Shown here: positions 51,603-59,818 of the stretch, one piece after another
Position numbering within the stretch: position 1 is the first letter of the stretch
Layout of the letters: every line of letters begins with the position of its first letter
Source: Pigmentiphaga sp.
GTDB taxonomy: Bacteria > Pseudomonadota > Gammaproteobacteria > Burkholderiales > Burkholderiaceae_B
Length of the DNA: 64,000 nucleotides
Direction of reading: 5' to 3'
Assembly: GCA_023228945.1 (NCBI GenBank)
Contig: JALOAI010000009.1
Coordinates: 62,001 to 126,000, forward strand
Made by a program: the position numbers and the translations under genes
Notes under the pieces: generated by a model
Database searches by the model: none
Told to the model about the DNA's origin: nothing
What the model saw: the letters and a program-made list of their open reading frames with translations, nothing else

Positions 51603-52393
51603 TGCCGGCGCTGCGGGTGGAAGCGGTAGAGGCCCGGCGGGGTGGCCGCCGGGTTCTGCGCGATGTTTCGTGCGTGGTGGAGCCGGGCCGGCTGACGGCC
51701 GTTCTGGGTGCCAACGGCGCCGGAAAGTCGACGCTGCTCGCGGTGATGGCGGGCGAACTGGCTTACCAGGGTGGCAGGGTTCTGCTCGATGGCGAAACCC
51801 TCGGCGCCCATGGCGGCCTGGAGCAGGCGCGGCGCCGCGCGGTGTTGCCGCAACAGGTGAGCTCGGGCTTCCCGCTGCCGGTGGGCGCCGTGGTGGGCAT
51901 GGGCGCTTATCCGTTTCCCGAAATGTCCCAGGCGCGGGTCGACGACGAAGTGCAACTGGCCTTGCACGAAGTCGATCTGCTGGAAGCGCTCCTCCTGCCT
52001 TACGACGCGTTGTCGGGCGGCGAGCAGCAACGCGTGCAGTTCGCCCGCGTCTGGCTGCAAATCAGGGCGGCGATCCGGCGCAATGGCCACGCCTATCTGC
52101 TGATGGACGAACCCGTCTCGAATCTCGACCCGCGGCATCAGCAGGGCTTGCTGCGGATTGCCCGGGAGATGGCGGAGAGCGGGCAGGTGGGCGTCATGGT
52201 GATCTTGCATGACTTGAATCTGGCGGCGCGCTGGTGCGACTCGCTGGTCCTGCTGGGTGGCGGCGAAGTGCTGTCGGCCGGTGAGCCGGCCAAGGTACTG
52301 ACGCCGGACAGCCTGGCTCTTGCCTACGGAGTGCGTCCGGCCGTGTTGCCGCATCCGCGGGCGCCGGGGCGGCCTTTGGTGCTGTTCGATTGA
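51602..52393 (+). CDS. bhuV: Heme ABC importer ATPase
   Basis: A 263-residue ATPase. Walker A is GANGAGKST, the signature LSGGEQQRVQFARV, Walker B YLLMDEPVSNLD and the switch histidine lies in ILHDLNLAARW. It powers BhuU. The TAATG overlap with bhuU fixes the start. It is the last gene of the bhu operon; a weak hairpin follows. Confidence 0.94.
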   Translation: MPALRVEAVEARRGGRRVLRDVSCVVEPGRLTAVLGANGAGKSTLLAVMAGELAYQGGRVLLDGETLGAHGGLEQARRRAVLPQQVSSGFPLPVGAVVGMGAYPFPEMSQARVDDEVQLALHEVDLLEALLLPYDALSGGEQQRVQFARVWLQIRAAIRRNGHAYLLMDEPVSNLDPRHQQGLLRIAREMAESGQVGVMVILHDLNLAARWCDSLVLLGGGEVLSAGEPAKVLTPDSLALAYGVRPAVLPHPRAPGRPLVLFD

Positions 52394-52402
52394 TCGCGCG
52401 GC

Positions 52403-52421
52403 GCGCCCGGCTGACGGGCGC
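52403..52421 (+). terminator. Weak hairpin after bhuV
   Basis: GCGCCCG-GCTGA-CGGGCGC starts ten bases after the bhuV stop. No T-run follows, so its role as terminator is uncertain. Confidence 0.35.
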
Positions 52422-52491
52422 ACCAAAGACCGCCACGGAAAGCCCATGCCCGGTGTGCCGGCTATGTGGGGAATATTCTTATGAATGCGAT

Positions 52492-52527
52492 TGCAAATAA
52501 TACATATTCGCATTTATAAAATATAAT
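52492..52527 (+). promoter_or_regulatory. Candidate Fur-type operator and promoter before the two-component genes
   Basis: TGCAAATAATACATATTCGCA (52492-52512) is an almost perfect inverted repeat in a very AT-rich patch, and TATAAT at 52522-52527 could be a -10 box. Sites of this TGCAAATA/TATTCGCA form resemble Fur targets. It lies about 190 bases before the response regulator start, with a repeat copy in between. Confidence 0.4.
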
Positions 52528-52595
52528 CTCCCGCTTGGCCGGGGTGCCAGGGTTCTTGCCGCAGGTGCGCGGGCGATCCCGCGTTCAAGCTGAAG

Positions 52596-52705
52596 CCCCG
52601 CAGCCGGGGAATGAGGACTTCCGCGAATGGTGGCAAAGAAACGTCGGCTCGCCGGTGTTCTCCCGGGTCGAGCCGAGGCTCGGCCGGAGAGCCGGGGGGC
52701 TTCAC
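52596..52705 (+). repeat. Strongly diverged or rearranged member of the hairpin repeat family (R8)
   Basis: It has CCCCG-CAGC-CGGGG (52596-52609), then AGAA/TTCT and CGGC/GCCG pairing, GAGCC-GA-GGCTC and an ending GGGGGGCTTCACGG reminiscent of TTCTTCACC. Order and spacing differ from other copies. It forms most of the leader of the response regulator gene. Confidence 0.4.
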
Positions 52706-52717
52706 GGGAGAGAAAAG

Positions 52718-53386
52718 ATGAGAATCCTGATCGTCGAAGATGACAGCAAAGTCAGCTACTGGCTGGTCAGCAAGCTGCAGGCGTGCGGCCATCAATGCAC
52801 GCTGGTGGATAACGGCCGGCTGGCGCTCGATACCGTGGCCCGCGAGGCCTTCGACGTGATGGTGCTCGACCGCATGCTACCGGTCATGGACGGCATGGAG
52901 GTGCTGGCCCATTTACGGGACCGGCGCCGGCCGAGCATCCTGGTGCTCTCGGCGGTCGACCAGCCGGATGATCGGGTGGCTGGCCTGCGCGCGGGCGCCG
53001 ACGATTATCTGGGCAAGCCGTTCCATTTCAGCGAGTTGCTGGCGCGGCTCGATGTCTTGGCGCGCCGTGGCGCGAGCGCCGCCGAGCTGCGGGTGCTGAA
53101 CCTGCGGGATTTGAGCATGGACGTGTTGCAGCGCGAGGTGCGCCGCGGCGGGCAGCGACTGGACCTGACCGACAAGGAGTTCCAGCTTCTGCGGGTCTTG
53201 TTGGAACATAGCGGACAGGTCGTCACGCGATCGATGCTGCTGCAGAAAGTCTGGGGCTACGAGTTCGATCCCCAGACCAATCTGATCGACGTCCATGTGT
53301 CCAAGCTGCGGGCCAAGCTCGACGACAAGCGCTTTGGCGCTCCCTTGCTGCGCACCGTGCGGTCCGTGGGCTATGCCTTGGGCTGA
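52718..53386 (+). CDS. OmpR/PhoB-type response regulator
   Basis: A 222-residue response regulator: MRILIVEDDSKVSYWLVSKL with the acidic pocket at Asp8/Asp9, the phospho-acceptor Asp51 in VMVLDRMLPVMDG, Lys100 in YLGKPFHFSELL, and a C-terminal winged helix (LTDKEFQLLRVLLEHSGQVV, NLIDVHVSKLRAKLD, TVRSVGYALG). GGGAGAG precedes the ATG at 52718. It overlaps the sensor kinase gene by 14 bases. Placed between bhuSTUV and the TonB receptor, it probably controls heme uptake. Confidence 0.93.
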   Translation: MRILIVEDDSKVSYWLVSKLQACGHQCTLVDNGRLALDTVAREAFDVMVLDRMLPVMDGMEVLAHLRDRRRPSILVLSAVDQPDDRVAGLRAGADDYLGKPFHFSELLARLDVLARRGASAAELRVLNLRDLSMDVLQREVRRGGQRLDLTDKEFQLLRVLLEHSGQVVTRSMLLQKVWGYEFDPQTNLIDVHVSKLRAKLDDKRFGAPLLRTVRSVGYALG

Positions 53387-54863
53387 GGCGCCCGGCGCCG
53401 CCGGGACCGAGTCGCGGGGCCTGGCCCGCCGTCTGCAGGCGCTGGGCGCGGGGCACGTGCGCCAGGCCACCGCCACCGCCTTCATTTTCCTCCTGGTCAC
53501 CCTGTTGACGATGGCGAGCGGCGCGGCGCTGATCGAAGGCGTGCTCAATAGCCATGTCCGCGAACTCGTCCTGAACACGATCCAGGCGCAAGAGACGGCG
53601 GGCTGGAAGAGCGCGGAAGACGTCGCCCTCGCGCGGCGCGCCCAGGACGGCGAGCCGCGGGAAGGGCGCAGCTCGCTGGTCGTGGATGCAATGGGGTCGG
53701 TGCGCCACGGCGCACCGGGGCTGTGGCCGGCGCTGGGGTGCGAACTATCGCGCTGCCATGGCTGGCACCGAGTGCGGTGGCAGGGGCCCGGTGGCCAGCG
53801 CCAGGAATGGCTGGGCCTGGCCGTACCCTTGGCCGATGGCGGCCTGGTGTACGACGCTTATGACGTGCTCCCCATGCTGGAACGGGTCCGCGTTCTGCCA
53901 CTGATCGCCGGCGCCGGTCTGTTCGTCGCGGTGCTGCTGAGCATTGTCGCCAGCATGCGCTTTGGTGCCCATAGCCTCGCCCGGGTGGAGGACATCCGGC
54001 GTACCCTGCAGCGCTATGCGGGCGGCGAATCTGCGGCGCGCGTGCAGCCGCGCGCCGGTGAGCACGATGAGCTGGAAAGTCTGGCGCTCAGCGTCAATCA
54101 GGCCCTGGACCGGATCAATACCGTGATGGACGAGGTCCGGGCGGTGAGCAGCCACCTCGCCCACGAACTGGGAACCCCGCTGACCCGCCTGCACCACCGC
54201 TTGTTCACGGTGTTCGAGGCGGGCAACGCCCCTGCCGCGGTGCGCGACGAGATGGTGCAGGCCCTCGATGAAGTGGAGCGCATTCAGCGCATGTCGAACG
54301 CCATTCTGCGCATCGGTGCGGTCGAGTCCGGTCGGTGTCAGCATCAATTCGAGGCCGTGCCGGCCAGCGCGCTGCTGAACGACGTGGCGGATTACTTCCA
54401 GCCGCTGGCGGAGCAACGCGGCGTCACCGTGCAAACCCGGGCGGCCACCGAGTGGCGGGTCCATGGCGATCGCGCCTTGTTGATGCAGGCCTTGTCCAAC
54501 CTGCTGGATAACGCGCTCAAGTACGCCCATATGGGCAAGGTGATCGAACTCTACGCCGTACCTCGCGGGGATGGCCGCATCGAACTGGGGGTGGCGGATC
54601 GCGGGCCAGGCATTGCGCCGCTCCAGCGCGAACAGGTGCGGATGCGTTTCGTGCGGCTGGAGAGCCGGGACCAGGGTTCGCCAGGCTATGGCCTGGGGTT
54701 GTCTCTGGTACAGGCCATTGTGCGCCTGCATGGCGGCAGCCTGCTGTTGACCGACAACATCACGGAGAAGGGCGCCGGGGCGGTGGGCCTGAAGGCGGCA
54801 CTGATCCTGGGGCAGGCCGACCGGCGCGAAGCGCCGGAATCGGTGGAGGTTGGCAATTCTTAA
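53373..54863 (+). CDS. Membrane sensor histidine kinase paired with the OmpR-type regulator
   Basis: A 496-residue kinase. Transmembrane helices lie at about 32-54 and 175-195, with a periplasmic loop of about 120 residues between them, then HAMP, HisKA (phospho-acceptor His264 in SHLAHELGTPLTRL) and the ATPase domain (SNLLDNALKYA, VADRGPGIAPL, GYGLGLSLV). The sensor loop contains LGCELSRCHGWHRV with Cys123, Cys128, His129 and His132, which could bind heme, metal or form a disulfide. The signal is inferred to relate to heme or iron from the neighbours. The ATG at 53373 is the first in frame after overlap with the regulator. Confidence 0.9.
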   Translation: MPWAEAPGAAGTESRGLARRLQALGAGHVRQATATAFIFLLVTLLTMASGAALIEGVLNSHVRELVLNTIQAQETAGWKSAEDVALARRAQDGEPREGRSSLVVDAMGSVRHGAPGLWPALGCELSRCHGWHRVRWQGPGGQRQEWLGLAVPLADGGLVYDAYDVLPMLERVRVLPLIAGAGLFVAVLLSIVASMRFGAHSLARVEDIRRTLQRYAGGESAARVQPRAGEHDELESLALSVNQALDRINTVMDEVRAVSSHLAHELGTPLTRLHHRLFTVFEAGNAPAAVRDEMVQALDEVERIQRMSNAILRIGAVESGRCQHQFEAVPASALLNDVADYFQPLAEQRGVTVQTRAATEWRVHGDRALLMQALSNLLDNALKYAHMGKVIELYAVPRGDGRIELGVADRGPGIAPLQREQVRMRFVRLESRDQGSPGYGLGLSLVQAIVRLHGGSLLLTDNITEKGAGAVGLKAALILGQADRREAPESVEVGNS

Positions 54864-54891
54864 GCATATTTAATGGAACGAAGATTGTAGT

Positions 54892-54910
54892 GATAGAGAG
54901 AATCGTTCTT
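54892..54910 (+). promoter_or_regulatory. Candidate Fur box upstream of the TonB-dependent receptor
   Basis: GATAGAGAGAATCGTTCTT matches the Fur pattern well, with the core GAGAA-TCG-TTCTT forming an inverted repeat. It lies about 90 bases before the receptor start. Confidence 0.5.
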
Positions 54911-54998
54911 AATACGGGTTTTGGACCCAGACCCCGCCGTCCATCCTCAACCGGGGCATGGCCGGCATGAAACGTTTGAAACTCATAACAGGTGCAGG

Positions 54999-57104
54999 GT
55001 GAGCGAAAACCGATCCCTCGAAGGGCGGCCGGCGATCGGAGTTCGTGCGGCCGGTGGTGTGCAGGCGCGAACATGGCTTGCCGGGGTAACGCGAGGCACG
55101 GGCGGAATCGTGCTGGCGTGGTGCGCCTGGGGCGCGCAGGCCGGCGAGGACCCGGTGCAAAGCGGTCAACTGAATCCGGTGGTGGTCACCGCCACGCGCA
55201 CCGAAAGAGACCTCGCGGATGTGCCGGTGCGCACCGAGATCGTGACTCGTGAAGAGATCGAGCGCACGCATGCGCGCACCCTGACGCAGGCACTGGAAAA
55301 CGTGCCGGGACTGCAGATCCGGGAGATCCATGGCAAGTCGGGCTACGAGCTTTCCCTGCAAGGCTTGAGCAGCGATCAGGTCCTGGTGCTGATCGATGGC
55401 TTGCCTATTTCCGCGAGCACCGGTTCCACGGTCGATTTGAGCCAATATTTGCTGGCCGACGTCGAGCGCATCGAGATCGTCAAGGGCGCCGCCTCGGCGC
55501 AATATGGCAGTTCCGCCATGGGCGGGGTGGTCAACGTCATCACCCGGCCGATCCGCCAGGGCTTCCACGCCGACGTCACGGCCGACGTGGGCAGCTACGG
55601 TAAGCAGAATGTCTCGGGGAAGGCGGGGCGGATAGGCGCCTCGCACGGCAAGCTGGGGCTGGAGGGCGGCGGCGAGCAATGGCGCCTCCGTTTGTCGGCC
55701 GATTTGCTCGACGATAAGGGGTTCAGCGTCGATCCCGACGCCTGGCCGCGGCAGGGCGATGCCATCAAGCGGCAGCAATATGCCTTGCGCGGCGATTGGC
55801 TGCCCACCGCCAGCCAGCGCTACTGGATCGAGCCCAGCACCTATCGCGAAGACGATACGCAGCGCTTCGACTACTACCTGCCGCCCACCTACGTACCGCG
55901 CCACAAAACCGAAAAAATCACGCGCGACCGCGTGTCGGGAGGCGGCGAATGGCTGTTCGACAATGAGGCCCGGCTACAGCTGAGCGGCGTGGTGGAACGC
56001 TACGACAGTCATTCGGATACTTACTCCAGCGATTGGCTGATCACCGCGCGGCATGCCGAGCAGAACATGAGCCATGCCACGCTGCAGTTCGATCTGCCCG
56101 AATGGCGCCGTCAACGATGGCAAGTGGGTGGCGATTACCACTACGAAGACCTGGCCCAGACCAACAATGGCGTGTCCGAGTTCACGCGGAGCAAGGTCGA
56201 TCGCCGTACCTTCGAGCTGTTCGGGCAGAACGACATCCTCTTCAACGACCGCTGGGAACTGGTGCTCGGCATGCGCTGGCAGAATGACTCCGACTTCGGC
56301 ACCCACCTCGCGCCCAAGGCCAGCCTGAAAGGGCGCCTGATCGACACCGCGGACTGGCAAGGCGTGTTCCGGGCCAGCCTGGGCAATGGCTATCGCGTAC
56401 CCAATCTCAAGGAGCGCTACTACGTCTTCGACCACAGCCATCTGGGCTATATGGTCAAGGGCAATCCGGATCTGCGTCCCGAGTCGTCGCTGAGCGCGCA
56501 ACTGGGGTTCCGGCTCGATATGCGCGAGGACCTCACCCTGGAGGTCAATGGCTTCTACAACCGGGTCAAGGATTTGATCCAGGTCGACCAGGACAACATC
56601 CAGCCCGGTGGCCCGGGGGTGGTCATCTATACCTACGACAACGTCGCGCGCGCTCGCACCCAGGGGGTGGAAACCGGACTGCGCTGGCTGGCCCGGCCCG
56701 GCCTGACATTCAATCTGGGCTACACCTTTACCGATACGCGCAATCTCGACACCGGCGAAGAGCTGACGCGGCGTCCCCGCCACATGGCGCGCCTCGGTGC
56801 CGATTGGCGCTTCATGCCCCGTACCGTCCTGACTGCGCGTTTGCGCTACCAGAGCAGCGAGCTGATCTCCAGCAGCGAGGCCAATGGCGACATCTCGGGC
56901 GCACCGGCCGATGGCGTATCGCCCGCCTGGTCAACGCTGGACCTTGCGCTCAACCACGAATTCCAGGGCGGCTGGGCCGGATTCGTCGGCGTCAACAACC
57001 TTTTCAACCGGCAGCGGGATTTTGCCGATCCGTCCGACTTCGGCCCGGTGCGCGGCCGGTTCGTCTATGCCGGGGTGCGCTACCGATTCAGCGCGGCCCC
57101 GTAG
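54999..57104 (+). CDS. TonB-dependent outer-membrane receptor (probable heme receptor)
   Basis: About 701 residues. An N-terminal signal sequence (GIVLAWCAWGAQA) is followed by a TonB-box-like NPVVVTATRTERDLAD, the plug domain (LTQALENVPGLQIREIHGKS, VERIEIVKGAASAQYGSSAM, GGVVNVITRP) and a 22-strand barrel ending in a terminal aromatic motif (FVYAGVRYRF). NLKERYYVFDHSHLGYMVKG followed by NPDLRPESS matches the FRAP/NPDL region of heme and siderophore receptors (here NPDL kept, FRAP replaced). I take the GTG at 54999; a longer open frame upstream is unlikely. It is followed by an HmuY-like lipoprotein, which favours heme as substrate. Confidence 0.87.
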   Translation: MSENRSLEGRPAIGVRAAGGVQARTWLAGVTRGTGGIVLAWCAWGAQAGEDPVQSGQLNPVVVTATRTERDLADVPVRTEIVTREEIERTHARTLTQALENVPGLQIREIHGKSGYELSLQGLSSDQVLVLIDGLPISASTGSTVDLSQYLLADVERIEIVKGAASAQYGSSAMGGVVNVITRPIRQGFHADVTADVGSYGKQNVSGKAGRIGASHGKLGLEGGGEQWRLRLSADLLDDKGFSVDPDAWPRQGDAIKRQQYALRGDWLPTASQRYWIEPSTYREDDTQRFDYYLPPTYVPRHKTEKITRDRVSGGGEWLFDNEARLQLSGVVERYDSHSDTYSSDWLITARHAEQNMSHATLQFDLPEWRRQRWQVGGDYHYEDLAQTNNGVSEFTRSKVDRRTFELFGQNDILFNDRWELVLGMRWQNDSDFGTHLAPKASLKGRLIDTADWQGVFRASLGNGYRVPNLKERYYVFDHSHLGYMVKGNPDLRPESSLSAQLGFRLDMREDLTLEVNGFYNRVKDLIQVDQDNIQPGGPGVVIYTYDNVARARTQGVETGLRWLARPGLTFNLGYTFTDTRNLDTGEELTRRPRHMARLGADWRFMPRTVLTARLRYQSSELISSSEANGDISGAPADGVSPAWSTLDLALNHEFQGGWAGFVGVNNLFNRQRDFADPSDFGPVRGRFVYAGVRYRFSAAP

Positions 57105-57129
57105 TACATCCATCGTGAACAAGGAGATC

Positions 57130-58383
57130 ATGAGAATGACGATGCAATTGAAGCCCATCGTGGCGGCGATGTCCGTGGCATGGCTGCTGGCCGCTTGCGG
57201 CGGTGGCGGCGGCGACGATGGCGGCGATACGCCGACCCCGCCCGATCCTCCGGTGCAAACCGACAAATTCACCTCCAAAGGCAATCGCCTCGTCTTCGAA
57301 AGCCCCTCGGCCAGCGCGGGCGAGCACTGCTTCGACCTCGACAAGCCCGGCCAGGAACTGATGGCTTGCGAAGGCACGGCCTGGGACTTGAAGGTCACCA
57401 CTCCTACCGCGGCCAACCCGCGCGGCACGCCCGCGTTCTGGACCAACAGCGGCGATAGCGGCTCAGGCCAGGGCGGCGCGCTAGGCGGCCCGTTCGACAA
57501 TACCTGGTCCGAGCTGCAGAAGATCGAGAACGCCACCATCGATCCCGACAGCGGCCAGCCGGTGCCGGCCCAGGCCTTTCTGGTAGACGGCGTATCCGGC
57601 GCGTTCACGGGCACCAATGCGATCGGCTCGGCGGCGTTCGAGTACAACCTCACGGGCGACAACAAGCTGCATCCGAACTTCCGCGCCTTCCAGGTGACGC
57701 TGGACCGGACCGCTCCCACCGCCGCCAACACCTACGTCCTGCAGGTATTGAGCTACTACGGCGGCCCGGGCGACGCCTCGGGCTATCTCACGGTGCGCCT
57801 GGCCGGGCTGGACAACCCGACGCAATATGCCTCGACCTCGGTCGACGCCCGCAATGGTTGGCAGTACCTGAACCTGGAGACGGGCGGCACGGTGGCCGAA
57901 AGCGGCGACTGGCACGTGGCCTTCAACCGCTACAACATCAAGCTGAACCCCGCCAACAGCGGCGTTGGCGCCTTGGCGGGCGACACGCCCCCGGGCCTGT
58001 ACGACGCAAGCGGCGAGCCGGTGGTGTCGGCGTTTACCAGCACGGGGCCGGATTCCACCGGCGTGCTGGCGCTCGTGACCGGCGCCACCGTGGGCGCCGC
58101 CCGCGACTACCAGCCCGACGCCAAGGGTTCGCCGCTGCAGCCGGAAGGCCGCATGGAAGGAACCTACCCGAACATGACGGTGGACTACGGCTGGTACCTC
58201 TACGACGCGAGAACGCATCTGCTCACCGCCAAGGCGGATCGGGGCACGCTGCTCCGCTCGGGCGAAGGCAACAGCTATATGCGCCTGCACCTGCTGAGCA
58301 TCGAGTACACCCCGGCGGGAGACTACAACGGCAAGCAGACCTGGACGCTCGAGTACGATCTGCAGCCCGCCGCCGGCTCTTGA
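57130..58383 (+). CDS. HmuY-family lipoprotein (putative heme-binding)
   Basis: A 417-residue lipoprotein. The lipobox WLLAACGGGG is followed by an acidic/proline-rich linker (DGGDTPTPPDPPVQTD). At least one HmuY-like domain is visible: NGWQYLNLETGGTVAESGDW and HVAFNRYNIKLNP near residues 245-280, which in HmuY proteins holds the heme-contacting loop. An N-terminal region with cysteines (EHCFDLDKPGQELMACEGTA) has an unknown role. HmuY of Porphyromonas is about half this length. AAGGAG precedes the ATG and the gene starts 25 bases after the receptor, so the two form a receptor-hemophore pair. Confidence 0.82.
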   Translation: MRMTMQLKPIVAAMSVAWLLAACGGGGGDDGGDTPTPPDPPVQTDKFTSKGNRLVFESPSASAGEHCFDLDKPGQELMACEGTAWDLKVTTPTAANPRGTPAFWTNSGDSGSGQGGALGGPFDNTWSELQKIENATIDPDSGQPVPAQAFLVDGVSGAFTGTNAIGSAAFEYNLTGDNKLHPNFRAFQVTLDRTAPTAANTYVLQVLSYYGGPGDASGYLTVRLAGLDNPTQYASTSVDARNGWQYLNLETGGTVAESGDWHVAFNRYNIKLNPANSGVGALAGDTPPGLYDASGEPVVSAFTSTGPDSTGVLALVTGATVGAARDYQPDAKGSPLQPEGRMEGTYPNMTVDYGWYLYDARTHLLTAKADRGTLLRSGEGNSYMRLHLLSIEYTPAGDYNGKQTWTLEYDLQPAAGS

Positions 58384-58392
58384 GCCGCCTTT

Positions 58393-58492
58393 CGTGACCA
58401 CGCGCCAAGGCGCCGGTTCCGTCGGCCATGATGGACCTGGCGAGAGGGCTCCCGGCGCCGCCGCAGTCGCCTCCGGCGGCAACGCCGGGAGG
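58393..58492 (+). repeat. Diverged copy of the hairpin repeat at the start of the membrane protein gene (R9)
   Basis: It begins TGACCACGCGCCAAGGCGCC ten bases after the HmuY stop codon and has a third-type hairpin CCTCCGGCG-GCAA-CGCCGGGAGG (58470-58492) with one bulge and a GNRA loop. The other two hairpins are not clear. Confidence 0.55.
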
Positions 58493-59254
58493 CTTCGGCA
58501 CGCTTGGCGCCAACGGTCGCGGGCGGTCCCCCCGGGGGCGAGCCTGGGCGCCACGCTGGCCATGCTGGCGCCCGTGCTCCTGGTCGGTTGCATGATGCTG
58601 TTCGAACTTGCGCAACTGGGTTTGGCCATCCACGCCGGCAGCGTGGCCCTCGATCGGGTGCTGGCGGTCTGGGCGGGCCCTCCGGTACGCGTGCCGCCTC
58701 CCGGCATCCTGCCTTTGCGTCTGGCCGAAGACATGTCCACGCTGTTGCGGGGCCAGTTGCCAAGTGACGCCATTACGGTGCAGGTGCGCGAGTTCGGCAA
58801 CGAAGGCGCGCCCGCCCTGCACACCCGCAGCCTGGCGGTGGATATCCGGCAACCCTATGCCACGCCCCTGCCGGCCCTGCTCGGCCTGGGCGAGGTCTTC
58901 CGATACCGCTATAAGCGCTTCATCGGTCACCCGGTGGGCGGCGTGGACCCAAGCAGCGCCGGCGAACTGCTGTGCTGCGCGATTCCGCGCACCTGGGGGC
59001 CGGCCGCCTGGTCGGCCAAAGGCAGGGCGGCGGCCTGGGTCATCGGCATCCTGATCGCCGGGGCGCTGGCCTGGCGGGCCGGCGTCGGACGCCTCTGGGT
59101 TGCCTTGCTGTTTGCCTTGCTCACGGCGCTGGCCGGCGCCCAGGCCGGCGCTTTCGTGGTCGTTACGACGCTGGCGGGCGGTTTGCTGGCCCTATTGCGA
59201 CTGCCCTATGCCTGGTGCCTGGCGCTGGGGGCCTTGTGGTGGTGGATGGCTTGA
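58394..59254 (+). CDS. Membrane protein of unknown function, possible TadE-like N-terminal segment
   Basis: I do not recognise this protein. Read from the GTG at 58394 it has 286 residues; its first 50 or so are encoded by a repeat copy and are probably not native. An internal ATG at 58562 starts MLAPVLLVGCMMLFELAQLG, a hydrophobic segment of the kind seen in TadE-like proteins, followed by a soluble part (VQVREFGNEGAPALHTRSLA, FRYRYKRFIGHP) and three or four C-terminal membrane segments (AAWVIGILIAGALAWRAGVG, LWVALLFALLTALAGAQAGA). It follows the HmuY-like gene and may belong to the same heme locus. Confidence 0.6.
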   Translation: MTTRQGAGSVGHDGPGERAPGAAAVASGGNAGRLRHAWRQRSRAVPPGASLGATLAMLAPVLLVGCMMLFELAQLGLAIHAGSVALDRVLAVWAGPPVRVPPPGILPLRLAEDMSTLLRGQLPSDAITVQVREFGNEGAPALHTRSLAVDIRQPYATPLPALLGLGEVFRYRYKRFIGHPVGGVDPSSAGELLCCAIPRTWGPAAWSAKGRAAAWVIGILIAGALAWRAGVGRLWVALLFALLTALAGAQAGAFVVVTTLAGGLLALLRLPYAWCLALGALWWWMA

Positions 59255-59315
59255 CCCACGTCTCTGGGTACGACAAAACCGGATCCGGGCGAGAGGGATT
59301 CGCGCGCGGCTCCCA

Positions 59316-59513
59316 TCAGGCAGTCTTGGCGAACAGGGCCACGTTTGGCAGGTCCGCGAAATGGGCATCGCAAGTGAGCAGTTCAGCGCCTTGATGGCGT
59401 GCCGTCGCGTAGACGATGGCATCGGCGGTGGCGAGCTTGTGCTCGCGGTGCAAGTCTGCCGTGAACTATTCGATCCAGGCCGAGGTGTCGACCACACGCA
59501 AGAAAGCCGCCAT
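59316..59513 (-). pseudogene. VapC toxin with internal deletion and stop
   Basis: The frame begins MAAFLRVVDTSAWIE, the start of a PIN-domain toxin with its first aspartate, then meets TAG at codon 16 (59468-59466) and resumes as ADLHREHKLATADAIVYATA and LLTCDAHFADLPNVALFAK, the C-terminal part with its acidic residues. About 60-70 residues of the middle, including the catalytic glutamate region, are missing. The gene cannot make a working toxin. Its ATG overlaps the antitoxin stop (TGATG). Confidence 0.85.
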
Positions 59514-59725
59514 CAGGAGCGGTCCTTGCGGTCGCGATAGCCTTCCGGGCGCGCCCCTTTGGCGATACCGGCCAGTTGCTCCAGCTTGGGCACCGGCATC
59601 ACCAGCACGCCCTTGCCCTTGGGAATGAAGACGAACTCCTGACCTGCCTCCCAGTGTTGCTGCTCGCGCACGGCCTTGGGAATGGAGATCTGGAACTTGC
59701 TGGATAGGGTTGCAGTCGCGGCCAT
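59513..59725 (-). CDS. vapB: AbrB-fold antitoxin (VapB type)
   Basis: A 70-residue swapped-hairpin DNA-binding protein: ATATLSSKFQISIPKAVREQ, HWEAGQEFVFIPKGKGVLVM, then a tail with a basic end (PEGYRDRKDRS) that normally wraps the toxin. It looks intact while the downstream VapC gene is deleted, so it survives as an orphan. Confidence 0.92.
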   Translation of the reverse strand: MAATATLSSKFQISIPKAVREQQHWEAGQEFVFIPKGKGVLVMPVPKLEQLAGIAKGARPEGYRDRKDRS

Positions 59726-59818
59726 TTTACTTTTTCGCTATCGTTGACGATTTCATAAGAGTACGCCGTTAAGCCCTGGACGGTGAGCTCTCTCGTTCAA
59801 GCTCCGTTCCAATGAGCG

